Shown here: positions 15,138 through 26,700 of the stretch, piece after piece
Position numbering within the stretch: position 1 is the first letter of the stretch
How the letters are laid out: the number at the start of each line of letters is the position of its first letter
Origin: JAFGDI01 sp963667715
GTDB lineage: Bacteria; Planctomycetota; Phycisphaerae; Sedimentisphaerales; SM23-30
Direction of reading: 5' to 3'
NCBI GenBank assembly: GCA_963667715.1
Contig: OY763926.1
Location: 1,736,001-1,800,000 of the forward strand
DNA length: 64,000 nt
Program-made: the position numbers and the translations under genes
Notes under the pieces: model-generated
Databases searched by the model: none
What the model saw: only the letters and a program-made list of their open reading frames with translations
Told to the model about the DNA's origin: nothing

Positions 15138-15986
15138 ATGAGTGAAACAGCGGCACTTAAGATTGCAAATAATACAATTGAAATAGCCACTTTACCAGAA
15201 GTGACTATGAAGATCATCGAGGTCGTTCAGGACCCGCGTAGTACCGCCCATGATCTGCATGAAATCGTGAAGAACGATCCGGCACTATCATCACGAGTTT
15301 TGCGAGTGGTGAATTCGGCTTTTTATGGTCTGCCCGGTCAGATAGGCAGTATAGACCGTGCAATTATGCTTCTCGGTTTGAATGCGGTGAAGAATATTGC
15401 TATTGCTGCTTCATTGAGCAAAATGTTCAAGGGTGGAGCTGTTCATGATGATCTGACAGGTAAAGATCTCTGGACCCATAGCGTAGCTGTTGGAGCTGCC
15501 AATAAACTTATCACCCAGGCGATCGGTCTGGCACTTCCGGATGAGGCATTTCTAGCTGGTTTGATCCATGATATTGGTATTGTTGCCGAGCTGCAATGTT
15601 GTAGTCAGGATATGTCAAAGGTGGTTCAGGCGATTCATGCCGGTATTCCACTGCTCAATGCTGAAGAGCAGGTATTGGGAGCAAACCATCAGGAGATTGG
15701 TGCTTTACTGTCGTCTAAATGGAAGTTCCCTCGTTCATTCCAGTTTGTTACAGGTTATCATCATACCCCATTTGAGCTGGCAGAAGAAAATCGTCTGCTG
15801 GCATGTGTGACCCATGTTGCAGATTATATCTGTACCAAGAAGGGGTTGGGTATGGTCAAGAGCCAGGAGGCCGGCGAGCTTGATCCTGAGATATTAAGAG
15901 AGATAAAGCTGTCAGAAGATTCTCTGGAACATGTAATAGACAATATCGAAGAGGAACTGGAAATAGTCAGAACTCTTATCGAATAG
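15138..15986 (+). CDS. HDOD domain signalling protein
   Basis: This 282-aa protein is built almost entirely of an HDOD domain, a relative of HD-type phosphodiesterases thought to act in signalling without catalysis. Visible elements are ATLPEVTMKIIEVVQDP, IVKNDPALSSRVLRVVNSAFYG, IDRAIMLLGLNAVKNIAIA, LWTHSVAVGAA, AGLIHDIGIVAELQ and GALLSSKWKFP. The start is set at the ATG at 15138, where AAAGGA lies 7 nt upstream. A longer frame from 15081 lacks a ribosome site. With the PilZ-cNMP and FHA-GAF proteins, it is the third signalling adaptor without an output domain in this region. Confidence 0.9.
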   Translation: MSETAALKIANNTIEIATLPEVTMKIIEVVQDPRSTAHDLHEIVKNDPALSSRVLRVVNSAFYGLPGQIGSIDRAIMLLGLNAVKNIAIAASLSKMFKGGAVHDDLTGKDLWTHSVAVGAANKLITQAIGLALPDEAFLAGLIHDIGIVAELQCCSQDMSKVVQAIHAGIPLLNAEEQVLGANHQEIGALLSSKWKFPRSFQFVTGYHHTPFELAEENRLLACVTHVADYICTKKGLGMVKSQEAGELDPEILREIKLSEDSLEHVIDNIEEELEIVRTLIE

Positions 15987-16015
15987 AGAAAAATGAAATA
16001 CCGCGAAGATTATAT

Positions 16016-16042
16016 AAGCCTGGTTTATGCCGGGCTTTTTTT
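16016..16042 (+). terminator. Rho-independent terminator of the HDOD gene
   Basis: AAGCCTGG pairs with CCGGGCTT (one G-U pair) around a short TTTATG loop, followed by a run of T. Confidence 0.75.
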
Positions 16043-16052
16043 GTGGAATAAT

Positions 16053-16093
16053 AAAAAACACTCCAGTGTAAATAGTACAATGGAGTGTTTTTT
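16053..16093 (-). terminator. Bidirectional terminator, mainly for rubrerythrin
   Basis: AAAAAACACTCCA (16053-16065) and TGGAGTGTTTTTT (16081-16093) form a perfect 13-bp stem with a U run on either strand. It lies 33 nt beyond the rubrerythrin stop, between convergent genes. Confidence 0.8.
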
Positions 16094-16125
16094 GGTGAGA
16101 TTATATAAAATCGATTTGAAGGGAA

Positions 16126-16626
16126 TTACTTCACTTCGAAGAATTTGTCAGCAGCTACGCCGCAAACGCTGCATTTGTCCTGGGCAGCACCGTATACCGT
16201 GTTACCACAAACGCCGCAAACGTAAATATCCTGAGCTGGCAGGTCCTGGCCAGCTTCAACAGCTTTAAGAGCTTCAGAGTAAAGATTGAAGTGAAGTTCT
16301 TCAACAGTGTTAGCCATTTCAAAGCCCTTTAGTGCACCTTTAACACCTTCCGCTTGAGCTTCTTTGATGAAACCAGGGTACATATCTTTGAACTCATGAG
16401 ATTCACCTGCGATAGCATCTTTCAGGTTGGCAACAGTATCATTTATGCCGCCAGCATTACGTAGGTGGGTAAGTGCATGTACAGTTTCAGCTTCAGCAGC
16501 AGCTCTAAAGAGTCTGGCAACAGCCGGGAAACCGTCTTTGTCAGCCGCTTTTGCATAAGCCAGATATTTACGATTAGCCTGAGATTCGCCAGCGAAAGCC
16601 GCCATAAGGTTGTCCTGTGTTGACAT
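16126..16626 (-). CDS. rbr: Rubrerythrin
   Basis: This 166-aa cytoplasmic non-heme iron peroxidase reduces hydrogen peroxide in anaerobes and microaerophiles. The ferritin-like diiron domain (residues ~1-130) shows the ligand helices, including FRAAAEAETVHALTHL and FEMANTVEELHFNLYSEAL. The C-terminal rubredoxin-like domain has two CxxC pairs (VCGVCGNTV and CSVCGVAADKF) for one Fe. Domain order and length match short rubrerythrins. AAAGGATC lies before the ATG. Its presence points to an anaerobic or oxygen-sensitive lifestyle. Confidence 0.95.
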   Translation of the reverse strand: MSTQDNLMAAFAGESQANRKYLAYAKAADKDGFPAVARLFRAAAEAETVHALTHLRNAGGINDTVANLKDAIAGESHEFKDMYPGFIKEAQAEGVKGALKGFEMANTVEELHFNLYSEALKAVEAGQDLPAQDIYVCGVCGNTVYGAAQDKCSVCGVAADKFFEVK

Positions 16627-17166
16627 AGTATTTGATCCTTTTCTGTCCTAATGTTCAATATTTTAATTTATCTACTTTGTTTTAGGCAGAGATTGTACTG
16701 GAAGTCAACTGATGGGGCAAAATTTTTATTATAACTTTTTAATTATTATGAAATATGGGTTTATATCGCACCTTAAGCTATTTACTAATTGTTGTAAACG
16801 GTAGTTTTATGTTAGTTTTGATTAATTATCTTTAGAGTGCCTAACATTCATTTACCCTCAATTTATTCAATAGTTTATAGTTTTTTTATATAGTCTTGCG
16901 GTTGGTAATTGTTTTTCACTATGAGTCAGTAGATGGTAAATATTGTGTAGGAAAAAACCTATACTGGTTATTTGATATCCTTTTTCTGGTTATAGTGTTA
17001 GTTTTTTTATTTGAAATAGTTAATTGATACAGCTTTTAGTGAAAAATAAATCAAAAAACGAAGGTAATGCAGTCATTCATAATTGAAGAACAGTTGGCAG
17101 TAAAAAAACAGGCATTAGTTTAATTAGCTTGCATTGAGCATTTGCTTATGAATAGGAGCCTGGAAT
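16627..17166. other. AT-rich intergenic region
   Basis: This 540-bp gap lies between the divergent rubrerythrin gene and the GH51 remnant. It contains the ribosome site of rubrerythrin at the left end. No gene, strong hairpin or convincing palindrome was seen in the rest. Confidence 0.4.
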
Positions 17167-17418
17167 ATGAAGACATTGATAAAAAGTATTGTTTTATTTA
17201 TGGTTCTCTGTTTGTCTGTATTGGTCGGGGCTGCTGCTGGTAAGGCAGTAATTTCGGTCGATGCAGATAAGCGGGGAGTCTTAGTCAGTCCTATGTTGTA
17301 TAGTATCTTTTTCGAGGAGATCAATAGGGCTGGCGATGGCGGATTGGTTGCTGAAATGGTCGAGAATATTTTTAAGAGGACAAGGTCAAGTCATTTAGCT
17401 GGCAACTATCTGTTATAA
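17167..17418 (+). pseudogene. N-terminal remnant of a secreted GH51 alpha-L-arabinofuranosidase
   Basis: The frame encodes 83 residues: a complete signal peptide (~1-24), then about 45 residues resembling the start of GH51 enzymes (VSPMLYSIFFEEINRAGDGGL, AEMVEN). Family members continue for roughly 500-600 further residues with the catalytic barrel. Here the similarity stops after AEMVEN and the frame ends at TAA. No catalytic residue is encoded and no continuation of GH51 was found in the next 400 bp. The ATG lies just after TAGGAGCCTGGAAT. It is read as a decayed gene, though a tiny secreted peptide cannot be excluded. Confidence 0.7.
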
Positions 17419-17508
17419 CCCAAAAAAAAGTTATAATTATACTCATTTTCGGGCTTCTGTGGACGTTGTGTTCTGCAGAAGCCCAGTTTTATATCTGGAC
17501 GTGGTAGT
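17376..17508 (+). pseudogene. Signal-peptide-like relic without a start codon
   Basis: In a different frame from the GH51 remnant, bases ~17424-17508 read KKVIIILIFGLLWTLCSAEAQFYIWTW then stop. This is a textbook signal peptide (lysines, hydrophobic core, AEA cleavage site) joined to only a few mature residues. The frame is open from 17376 but contains no ATG, GTG or TTG giving a sensible start. It looks like the N-terminus of another lost secreted protein fused to the GH51 relic by a deletion. Confidence 0.35.
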
Positions 17509-17811
17509 TTAGATAGTTTTTCAAGATGATAAAAAGTCTCGAAGTGTATTGAATATATGATTTTGTGTTGAATTACATCATATTCATATTGTATACTATC
17601 CTATAAGTTATGCTTTGGTGGCAAAGGTTTAATAGAATTAGCATTTATGGAGTTTTGGGTATAAAACATAACTTGTTTACAGGCAAGTTCTTGTTGCATT
17701 GTGAACAGTTTTTTTTGCCATAATGTTAGTTTAGGGGCTTTTGCGGCTGTTATAGAAAAGTGAATGCACAAAAGAAATTTTTATCGAAAAGAAAAGGCTT
17801 AGGAGTATAAA
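17509..17811. other. Promoter and leader region of the GLUG gene
   Basis: TTGAAT (17568-17573) and TATACT (17592-17597) are 18 nt apart and form a plausible promoter giving a leader of ~210 nt before the GLUG gene. The leader is AT-rich. No gene or recognised riboswitch was seen. Confidence 0.4.
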
Positions 17812-20670
17812 TTGAGAATGTTTAAGGTTGCAGCCGGTGTAATTGCCGGTTTTTGTTTATCGTCAGCAGCCCTGGCACAATTTGCCGGCGGATCAGGTAC
17901 TATTAGTGACCCATACACAATTGAGACGCCAGCGCAGTTTGCTCATATGTCGGGAAATTCCGCTTACTGGTCAAGTTCTTTTGAGCTTGTAAATGATATA
18001 GATCTCTCAGGTTATGATGGACAGGATGGTAATCCAGCCTATGATATTATGGCTGCTGATACTGATCCTGATAGCCCGGGTTTTCAGGGAACAGCCTTTA
18101 CCGGCCGGTTAAATGGTGCTGGTCATAAGATTACCAATCTTCATATAGCTGCTGATAATAACGATTATACCGGCTTGATCGGTTATATCGGTTACGGCGG
18201 TAATATTACCAATTTAGAGATTGCTGATGCGGTCATTACCAATGCAGGCAGCTGCTGTGGTATTCTGGCTGGTCAGAGTTCTGGTAGTGTTATTGGCTGT
18301 CAGATATCTGGTAATGCTCAGGGTTATGAATATATTGGCGGTCTGATCGGTTACTCTCAGGCTGGCAGTATTGAGAACTGTCAGGGAGATGTTCAGGTAA
18401 ATGGCCGTTTTAGTGTGGGTGGTTTGCTGGGCTGTAATGATGGCGGCAGTATTTATAATAGTAAGGTTTTTGCCGGCAGCCATATAACAGGTGAGACCTC
18501 CTCGAATAATATTGGTGGTCTGGTTGGTTATAATAAAGGCGAGCTAAACAGCAGTTCATCAAGGGCAACTGTTACCGGAGTCAATAGTACATACGTTGGT
18601 GGTCTGGTCGGTTACATCGAGCATAGCAATGTAGTGAAATGCTTTGCAGATGCTGATGTAGTATCCAGCGGCTCATCTTTATATATTGGCGGTCTGGTTG
18701 GCTATGGTAGTACGATCGATTTTGAAGAATGTTACAGTAGAGGCGATGTTACAGCTGAGTCATCCTCGTTTGTTGGCGGTCTGATCGGTTACGGTCTGAA
18801 CATCAATGTTTTGAATGCCTACAGTTGGGGCGATATTGCCGGTATGAATTATGTTGGCGGCTTGTTCGGTTTTAATGATTTTGGAACTGCTTATTATACC
18901 TATAGTGCAGGTGCGGTTTCTGGTTCAGCGTATGTTGGCGGATATGTTGGCTGTAATAAATACGGCAATCTGTATTATTCGCTTTGGGATAGTACCAGAG
19001 CGTCGGGTGTTAGTTTTACCGCTGGTGCCAATATCGGTGGTGAGCTGGATACGGTTTACGCTAAGAGAACTGACCAAATGGAGCAATATCTTACTTTTGC
19101 CGAAGTTCGTTTTGATATAAGAGATATGCTGCTAAATGGTACAGACGATATATGGCAGCGAGATACCAGCAATTTACTGCCGGTCTTTACCTGGCAGGAT
19201 GATGCTATGCTCTTTAGTGGTGGAAGTGGAACAGAAGAAGATCCGTTTTTAATTGCAACAGCGTTAGACTTGTATCGGATCGCCGATTATAAATGGGAAT
19301 ATTACGGTTCTCATTACAGGCAGGCAGCTGATATTGATATGATTGATTATGATGGCCTTGAAGGTCGTAAAGCGTACAGAATAATTGGCGATAATGAATA
19401 TTTCACGTCAAAGTCAGTCGGTAAAGGCTATGTGAACGCTTTTTATTTCCTATTCAGTGGAGCATATGATGGAGCAGGTTATACTATAAGTAATCTGAGT
19501 ATCGAGCGGCTGAATGATAATTACTCTGGTATGGTTGGTGTTCTTACCGCAGAAGGTGAGCTTAAAAACATTGCTCTTGAAGGTTGCCGGGTTAATGCTT
19601 ATCAATACACAGGAGCTATTGCCGGTCAAAGCGAGGGCGTGGTAAGCGGCTGTACTGTTGATGTGGATATGACAGCACAATATTGCTCTGGTGGTGTTGT
19701 AGGTTACAATAAAGGTACTATAAGCGATTGCAGTTGTACTGGTTCTATTGAGACCGAAAGCAATAATATTGGTGGAGTGGCCGGTTCCAGTAATAACCTG
19801 ATAGAGAATTGTAGTACAAGTATTACAGTTAATGCTCATAACAGAAGTGGTGGTATTGTTGGTGAAAATAACGGCAGTGTCATAAACTGCCATTCTGAAG
19901 GCGTGGTCAATGGCTGGGATAATGTTGGCGGTGTTGCCGGATGGAGTTATTCAGTTGTCGATCGTTGTTCATCGGTAGTGTCTGTAGATGGTGCTAGTAA
20001 TACTGGCGGTGTGATCGGGTACAATGAGGGTCGCGGTGTTATAACATCATGTTTTTCTCAGGGTACAACTGCCGGCACATATAATGTTGGCGGTTTAGCT
20101 GGGATCAACTATGGTACTGTAAATAACTGCTATAGTACGAATGATATTGTTACAGGAAGCACTTCTGCTGGTGCAGCATTTGGCAGTTCATCAGGAATTG
20201 TCAGTAACTGTTATACCGCCGGAAGTGGATTGGCGGGTAATATCAGAGGTTTTGCCGGTAGTCTTAGCGGAACTTACAGCAATTGCTATTGGGATTCTGA
20301 GATCGCTGGTGTAACTAATGGTGTTGGCGGAACTGGTGATGACCCGGTTGAGGTCGTAGCTTTAGGTACCGCAGAAATGATGCAGAGAGCAAGTTTTGCT
20401 GGCTTTGATTTTATCGGTGATGAAGATGGTACAGACGATCTCTGGTCGATAAGAGAAGGATATGCATATCCGAGACTCACCTGGCAGCCGGTTGCTGTCG
20501 GTGATATAGCGGGCAGTTATGCTGTTGATAGTGCTGATATTTATGCTCTGGCAGGATATTGGCTGACAGAGGCCGGTGATCCGGAGTGGAATAAAGCTGT
20601 TGATATCGTTGATGATAACAGGATCGATCTGCTTGATCTTGCTGCTATCGCGGTTAACTGGCTCAAATAG
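17812..20670 (+). CDS. Secreted GLUG-repeat protein with C-terminal dockerin-like module
   Basis: This 952-aa protein starts at TTG, with AGGAG 6 nt upstream (an ATG 6 nt further in is a weaker alternative). The signal peptide ends ALA near residue 22. The body is an internal duplication: both halves begin GGSGTxxDPxxI (near residues 25 and 470), then a DIDLxxYDG segment, then many GLUG-type repeats of the form xVGGLVGYNxGxIxNCxxxG. GLUG repeats occur in adhesins and IgA-protease-like surface proteins. The last ~55 residues hold a dockerin-like pair (DSADIYALAGYWL, DDNRIDLLDLAAIAVNWL). An adhesive beta-solenoid role is inferred. Its stop is 78 nt before the giant gene, so the two may act together. 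Confidence 0.82.
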   Translation: MRMFKVAAGVIAGFCLSSAALAQFAGGSGTISDPYTIETPAQFAHMSGNSAYWSSSFELVNDIDLSGYDGQDGNPAYDIMAADTDPDSPGFQGTAFTGRLNGAGHKITNLHIAADNNDYTGLIGYIGYGGNITNLEIADAVITNAGSCCGILAGQSSGSVIGCQISGNAQGYEYIGGLIGYSQAGSIENCQGDVQVNGRFSVGGLLGCNDGGSIYNSKVFAGSHITGETSSNNIGGLVGYNKGELNSSSSRATVTGVNSTYVGGLVGYIEHSNVVKCFADADVVSSGSSLYIGGLVGYGSTIDFEECYSRGDVTAESSSFVGGLIGYGLNINVLNAYSWGDIAGMNYVGGLFGFNDFGTAYYTYSAGAVSGSAYVGGYVGCNKYGNLYYSLWDSTRASGVSFTAGANIGGELDTVYAKRTDQMEQYLTFAEVRFDIRDMLLNGTDDIWQRDTSNLLPVFTWQDDAMLFSGGSGTEEDPFLIATALDLYRIADYKWEYYGSHYRQAADIDMIDYDGLEGRKAYRIIGDNEYFTSKSVGKGYVNAFYFLFSGAYDGAGYTISNLSIERLNDNYSGMVGVLTAEGELKNIALEGCRVNAYQYTGAIAGQSEGVVSGCTVDVDMTAQYCSGGVVGYNKGTISDCSCTGSIETESNNIGGVAGSSNNLIENCSTSITVNAHNRSGGIVGENNGSVINCHSEGVVNGWDNVGGVAGWSYSVVDRCSSVVSVDGASNTGGVIGYNEGRGVITSCFSQGTTAGTYNVGGLAGINYGTVNNCYSTNDIVTGSTSAGAAFGSSSGIVSNCYTAGSGLAGNIRGFAGSLSGTYSNCYWDSEIAGVTNGVGGTGDDPVEVVALGTAEMMQRASFAGFDFIGDEDGTDDLWSIREGYAYPRLTWQPVAVGDIAGSYAVDSADIYALAGYWLTEAGDPEWNKAVDIVDDNRIDLLDLAAIAVNWLK

Positions 20671-20680
20671 TCAATCGTTG

Positions 20681-20704
20681 TTAAGGTACCCTTAAGTTTT
20701 ATTT
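20681..20704 (+). terminator. Weak terminator-like hairpin
   Basis: TTAAGG (20681-20686) and CCTTAA (20690-20695) form a 6-bp stem with a 3-nt loop, followed by GTTTTATTT. It lies between the GLUG gene and the giant gene. The stem is short and AT-rich, so readthrough is likely. Confidence 0.3.
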
Positions 20705-20748
20705 CACTGCTAACAGGTATAATTAAAGATCAGTAAAGGCTTTCCGAA

Positions 20749-23700
20749 ATGGGATTGAGAAGAAGATTTCAAAGAAATAGAGATAGAGTGGCCAAAAAGC
20801 TTACCCTGGAGTCGCTTGAAAATCGTGTATTGCTTAATGGCGACAGTTTGTTGGAGTATGCCATTTCGCATCAGGTGCAGGCTCGGTTAAATGATGGTTT
20901 GAGTTCGGTAACAGATGAGTTTGCCGATCTGGAATCATATGGGCAGCTGGCTGCGTCTCTACAGATAACAGATAGCTCGCTGGCGAGTATCTCAGATCCG
21001 TCAGAGATAATATACAAGACACTGCAAAAGCCGGTAGCGGATTATTTTGCCTCTGATGTGACCCCGACAGTTGGTGAGCTGGTAACAGCTCTGGAGAGTG
21101 TGCATGAACAGCTCTCTGGTATCGATCTTGAAGCTATGGTGCCGCAGGTGTCGATGGTTTCTGGTGTCTATGGTGAGGAACTGCTGTTTTCTTTAGATAT
21201 TAACGCATCACGCAGTATGACGGCTGATATCGATCTAAGTAAGGTTAGCGGCGATCTTCCACTTGATATGGCTGCGGTTAGTGTTGATGTTAATGCCGGG
21301 TTTGAGCTTAGTTTTGAGTTTGGTATTGAACTAAGCGATTCGGTAGCTGCGGCGGACGGCTTTTATATTAAAAATGCAGAACTTGACCTGAGAGCTGAAA
21401 TTGATACTGCCGTTAATACAGAGATCGATCTTGGCATGTTGGGGGTAGAGGTTCGCAGTGGTTCTCTGGCACTTACCGCTGGTATTCACGGGGCGTTTGT
21501 AAATGCTGATAATGATAGTGAGGGAAAGATCACCCGTGCGGATATGCAGGCATATGGTATATCTGAGCTGGTAGAGATATCGCAGGCTGACTGTGATATT
21601 AATGCTGATCTGCCGGTTTACGTGAGCATGGGAAGTTTTAATGTTGATGGTAGTGCGGCGGTAAGTATTGTCGGTGACATTTGGGATATTGACAATCTGG
21701 ACGTTTCACTCAAGGGAGCAGATTCTGCCAGAATCAATAAGTTCTTTACGATCGATAGTTCCAGTTATGTTAATATACTCTCTAGTCTGAAAGACTGGAT
21801 GGTCAAGGCGGTAGATAATAGTAATCTGTCAGCTTCGCTTCCGGTTGCCAAAGATTATCAGTTTAGCGATATACTTGCTCTGCCGGATGCTATTGATGGT
21901 TTGCTGGATAGCTATAGCAGTGCTGTCGAGAAGATCAATGCACAGCAGTTTGCAGATTATATAATTGAGCAGCTTGGCAGTGAATATGCCCAGGTTGTAA
22001 CGGATTATGATGAGTATAGCCAGCGATTAAGCTATACTGTCTCGCTGAGTTCTTCGATTGAAGATTATCAGGTTCCGGTTGGCCTGAATTTTGAGATGGG
22101 TGATCTGGTACTCTTTGAACAGGCCGGTTTTTGCCAGATCGATGCCAGCGGCAGTCTTGACTTTAAGATCAATATATTATTGAACGATTATGATGCAACG
22201 ATAATGTCTGAGCGGAAACTACCGACTAATGGCAGGCTCTCCGGCGATGCATCTTTTACCATTGTTGCTAACGATAACGAGCCGGTAAATATTGTTGTAC
22301 CGCAGAATAATAGTAATAATAGTGCTTATACTCTGGTTAATCAGATAAATGATGCTCTGGCCGCAGCGGGTCTTACTGGTGTTGGAGCTAGTTATTATAA
22401 TGGCTATTTGAAGATCAATGCAAATGGCTCAACTCACGCCCAGCTGACGATCTCAGCTGATGAAAATGACCCTGCCAGTACTGACCTTGGTCTGGGCAGT
22501 TATATGTCGGCGAAAGAGAATAATCTGTCGCATATCTCGCTGGAAGATATAAATCTGAGCGTTGATGCTTCGGTTAGTTCGGTTGATGTTGAAGCTAGTG
22601 CTAGTATCGGGTTTTTAGGTGTTGAACTTACCGATATAAATATTACCGGTGATCTGGGCTTTGATCTTGAGTTTGTGCCGTCGAGGTCTGCGGTTTATCT
22701 GACCGACTTACTTAGTAGTGCAGATAGTCTCTCAGCGTTCAGGATCAGTAATGACCATGCGAATGTAAATCTGGAAATGCCGACGGTTACCCTGACAACC
22801 GGAGCTGGTCTGGACTTTAATTCCAGTCCAAGTATAAATGTGACAGCACAGGATCTGCTAGACAATCCGCTTGTAAATCTCGATTTACAGAATTTTGGCG
22901 ATCTGGGCGATCTGGAGTCTTTGGCCTATAGTCAGATAGTATCTATGCTTGAAAATATTGAAAGCTGGCTGGGCAGGCTCGAGAGTACCGGGGTACTGGA
23001 TTTTGACCTGCAGGTGACAGATAAGTCGCTGACCGATCTGTTTAGTCCGGCTCAGGAATTTGGCAGGCTGGTGGAGAGCTATGCAGCTGACCCGGCTATG
23101 TCTATACAGCAGCTGCAGGATAAACTTCAGGCCATATTTGTCGACTATGCACAAAACACTGTTGGAGATAGTGGTTTAGACAGCTCTGTGGTAGATGTTG
23201 ACTTTGCTGATAATATTCTGACAGTTGGTCTGAATATGTCATATTTCCTTAATGAAAGCTATGAGCTTGATCTGGAAGGCGATCTGTCGGCCTTGGGGCT
23301 GCCTGCTGAGTTAACTGATCTGGCATTTGTACAGGCCAGCGGCGGCCTTGGCGTTGAGCTGGGTGCTGATGTGGATATGTACTTTGGCATAGACCTGACC
23401 AGTCAGGTTCCTGAGGTATTTGTTAAGGATAATAGTGCGATCTCATTTACACTGAATGGTCAGGCACAGGATATTGATTTTGATGTCTCGCTTGGTGTTT
23501 TGGGTGTTCATGTTGTAGATGGCGAGTTCCATGTTGATGATGGCACTTCTGGTCATAATGCTATTGAGCTTCAGCTTTCATTGCCAACCGATGAGACTGA
23601 TCACAGATACTCTATTAGTCAGCTGGCAAGTGCGTCGGAGTTTAATAGTCTAACTGGTGCTGCTATTGCCGCGGCACTACCGCTGTATTTCCCGGATACA

Positions 23701-26700
23701 AGCTCTGGGAGCTATCTCGGTGATCTTGAATTTCAGGTTGCAGATGTATTTAACCCGATAAATACAACAACAGTAAGCGGCCCGGATCTGGGAGAGTATA
23801 TTTCCAATATCGATATTATGTCGGTGTTAAATACCGGTCTGGATCAGGCATTACGTCAGCTTACCAGTCTGTTTGATACTACTGTGGGCAGCTATGAGTT
23901 ACCGTTTATCGGTGCCAGCCTGAAAGATGCCGCAGGTTTCCTGATAGATTTTCTTGATAATGACCAGTATGGTCTTACCCAGACACTTGCCGGTATTGGT
24001 TCTATTGCCGGCGTGCAGAATGCCTTATTGACAACTTTCGGCCCGTCTGGTTTTGATGTGCTTGGTGATGTTAATCTCGATGGTAATATTGACCTTTCAG
24101 ATATTGAGATCGCGTCAATTGGTGATAATGGTGATTTTGATGATGTGTCGTTCTCGATACAGCTTTCTCAGCAGCTGGCTTCGGTGGAACTTACCCCTGA
24201 TTTTGATCTTGAACTGCCATGGCTGGATTTGAATATTGAAGATACCGGCTCGGTACTATTTGAGCTTGGCTATGATCTGAACCTGAACTTTGGTGTCAGT
24301 CGCAATGACGGCTTTTATATTGAAACCACAGATCAGGATGAGTTTGTAATAAGCTTTGAAGCTTCAATGCCTGATCTGGGTGCTATTGGTAATCTCGGCT
24401 TTTTGTCATTAGAAGTTGGTGATTCCAGTGATTCGCCATCGTTCTTTAATGGTTCTCTGGCGGTAGATATACATGATAATGATGGTTTACTGACTATAAG
24501 CGATGTTTTTGGTGATAATGACGTACTCAGTATAACACCTGAAGCAGAGGCTGCTCTGAACCTTGAATTTATAACTGGCATAGAGGGTAATGATGCTTTC
24601 CCATCTTTACGTGGTGGTCTTAATCTTGGCTGGCTGGTAAATAGCTCAACTGGTTTTGCGGGTGAACTCACCAGCAGCAGTTTCTCGGAAGTACAGCTTA
24701 ACCTTGGCGACTATGTAAACAGTTTTGTCGAGCCGATATTTGAGACGGTAAATGATATAATCGAGCCGGTCAGGCCGATAGTTGATGCTCTGACAACTGA
24801 AATCGATTTCAGTATAGCGTCCTATTCGGTTCTTGATATTCTGAATTTGTTTGGCGATAGTGATTACAGTGATTTTATCAGCTTTGTTTCTGCTATTGAT
24901 ACGATAGATAATTTCGTTCAGCAGGCCCATTCCATCGGTAATGATCTATGGCTTGATTTTGGCGGTGTGACACTTGATGTTGACAATACTGTTTCCGCTT
25001 CAGCTGAGAGCTGGCAGATGCCGGAAGAGAATGTCAGTCAGCAGATATCAGAGCAGGCTCCCGGCTATGCCTCAAATATCTCTGATACGAATGATTTCTT
25101 CTCTTTCCCGATAATAGATGAGCCGCAGGGTCTGCTTGGCATGCTCTTTGGTCAGAACCCGACTCTGGTGAAGTGTGACCTGCCAGATTTCTCCTTTAGC
25201 GAATCATTTGATCAGTTCCTGGGGGTAATTCCTGTTGGCCCGATACCGGTAACTCTGGGCTTACGCGGCAGTATGGGGCTGACAAGCTCTATCAGTTTTG
25301 GTTATGATACGCTAGGCTTGAGAAATGCTTACGCAGAAGGTTCTTTTGCCAGTCTGGCAGATGGCCTGTATATGTCAGATACTGACAGCAGCGGCAGGGA
25401 TATTCCAGAGCTTTCGGTTTACGGTTCGCTTGGCTTCTACGGTCAGGTTGGCGGCGGGTTTGACCTTGGTTTTATGAGCGCCGAGGCCAAGGCTGGTGTT
25501 GAAGGCGGCTTAAAGCTGACCGTTTCAGCTGACCTTACTGATACTGACAACGATGGTAAAGTCCGGTTCAATGAATTTGCCGGTTTTGACCTGGAAGGTG
25601 AAATAAGCTGTTATGTTGACTTGTATGCCAAGGTCGGCGCTTCATTTTTGGGTATTGGCGGCAGTACCAAGTACACCCTTGAGCTGGTAGATATTACGCT
25701 GGTAGATTTTACAGTGTCAAATGATGACAGTGTATATAATCCGCCCGTGTTGGCGACAATGGAAAATGGTACTTTGTACCTCAATATGGGTGATAGGGCG
25801 GAGTATGCACTAAATGGTGGAGAAAAGCCATATACATATGTATCGGCAATGAACGGGGCAAGGTATAAGAGTTACCTTGACATTGCTGTTGGTTCTGATG
25901 TTTCAGAAGAGTTTGAAATAGTTAATGCCGGCAGCGGCAAGGTTATCGTTAAGGCCTGGGGCTTTGAGCAGGAATATGGTTCGCTTGAAGATCCGGTTAC
26001 ATCTATTGTGGCAAATGCCGGAGCTGGAAATGATATTATCGAGCTAAAGGGCGGGTTGATGGTGCCGTCGTATCTTGATGGTGGCTCTGGTGATGACCGT
26101 CTGATGGGTGGCTCTGGAATTGATACTATTTCTGGTGGCTCTGGTAATGATTATATCGACGGTGGTTCAGGTGATGACCTGCTGTACGGTTATGAAGCAG
26201 ATAGCTATTTGGTCAATACTGGTGATGATACCATTTATGGCGGCAGGGGCGATGACCATATCTTTGGTGGCGGCGGTAATGATTTCTTATATGGTCAGGT
26301 TGGCAGTGATGAGATTCACGGTGGTGCTGGTAATGATACTATCCTTGGCGAAACTGGTGATGATATAATCTTTGGTGACGCCGGTAGTGATATTCTGTTT
26401 GGTAATCAGGGTATTGACCTGATCTTTGGCGGTGCTGATAATGATGTGATCATTGGTGGTGCTGATAATGATATTCTCTATGGTTATAAGGAGAATGATT
26501 TTTCTGATCATCTTTCCGATACAGATATAATTTATGGTGATTTTGCCCAGGATTCTGCCTATGTTGACCTTTTAGAGGGTCTTGCCGGTGATGATATTAT
26601 CTATGGTCAGGGCGGAGCAGACAGCATCTACGGCGAAGCTGGTGATGATACGGTATATGCCGGTGCTGGTCAGGATTATATTGACGGCGGTCAGGGTAAT

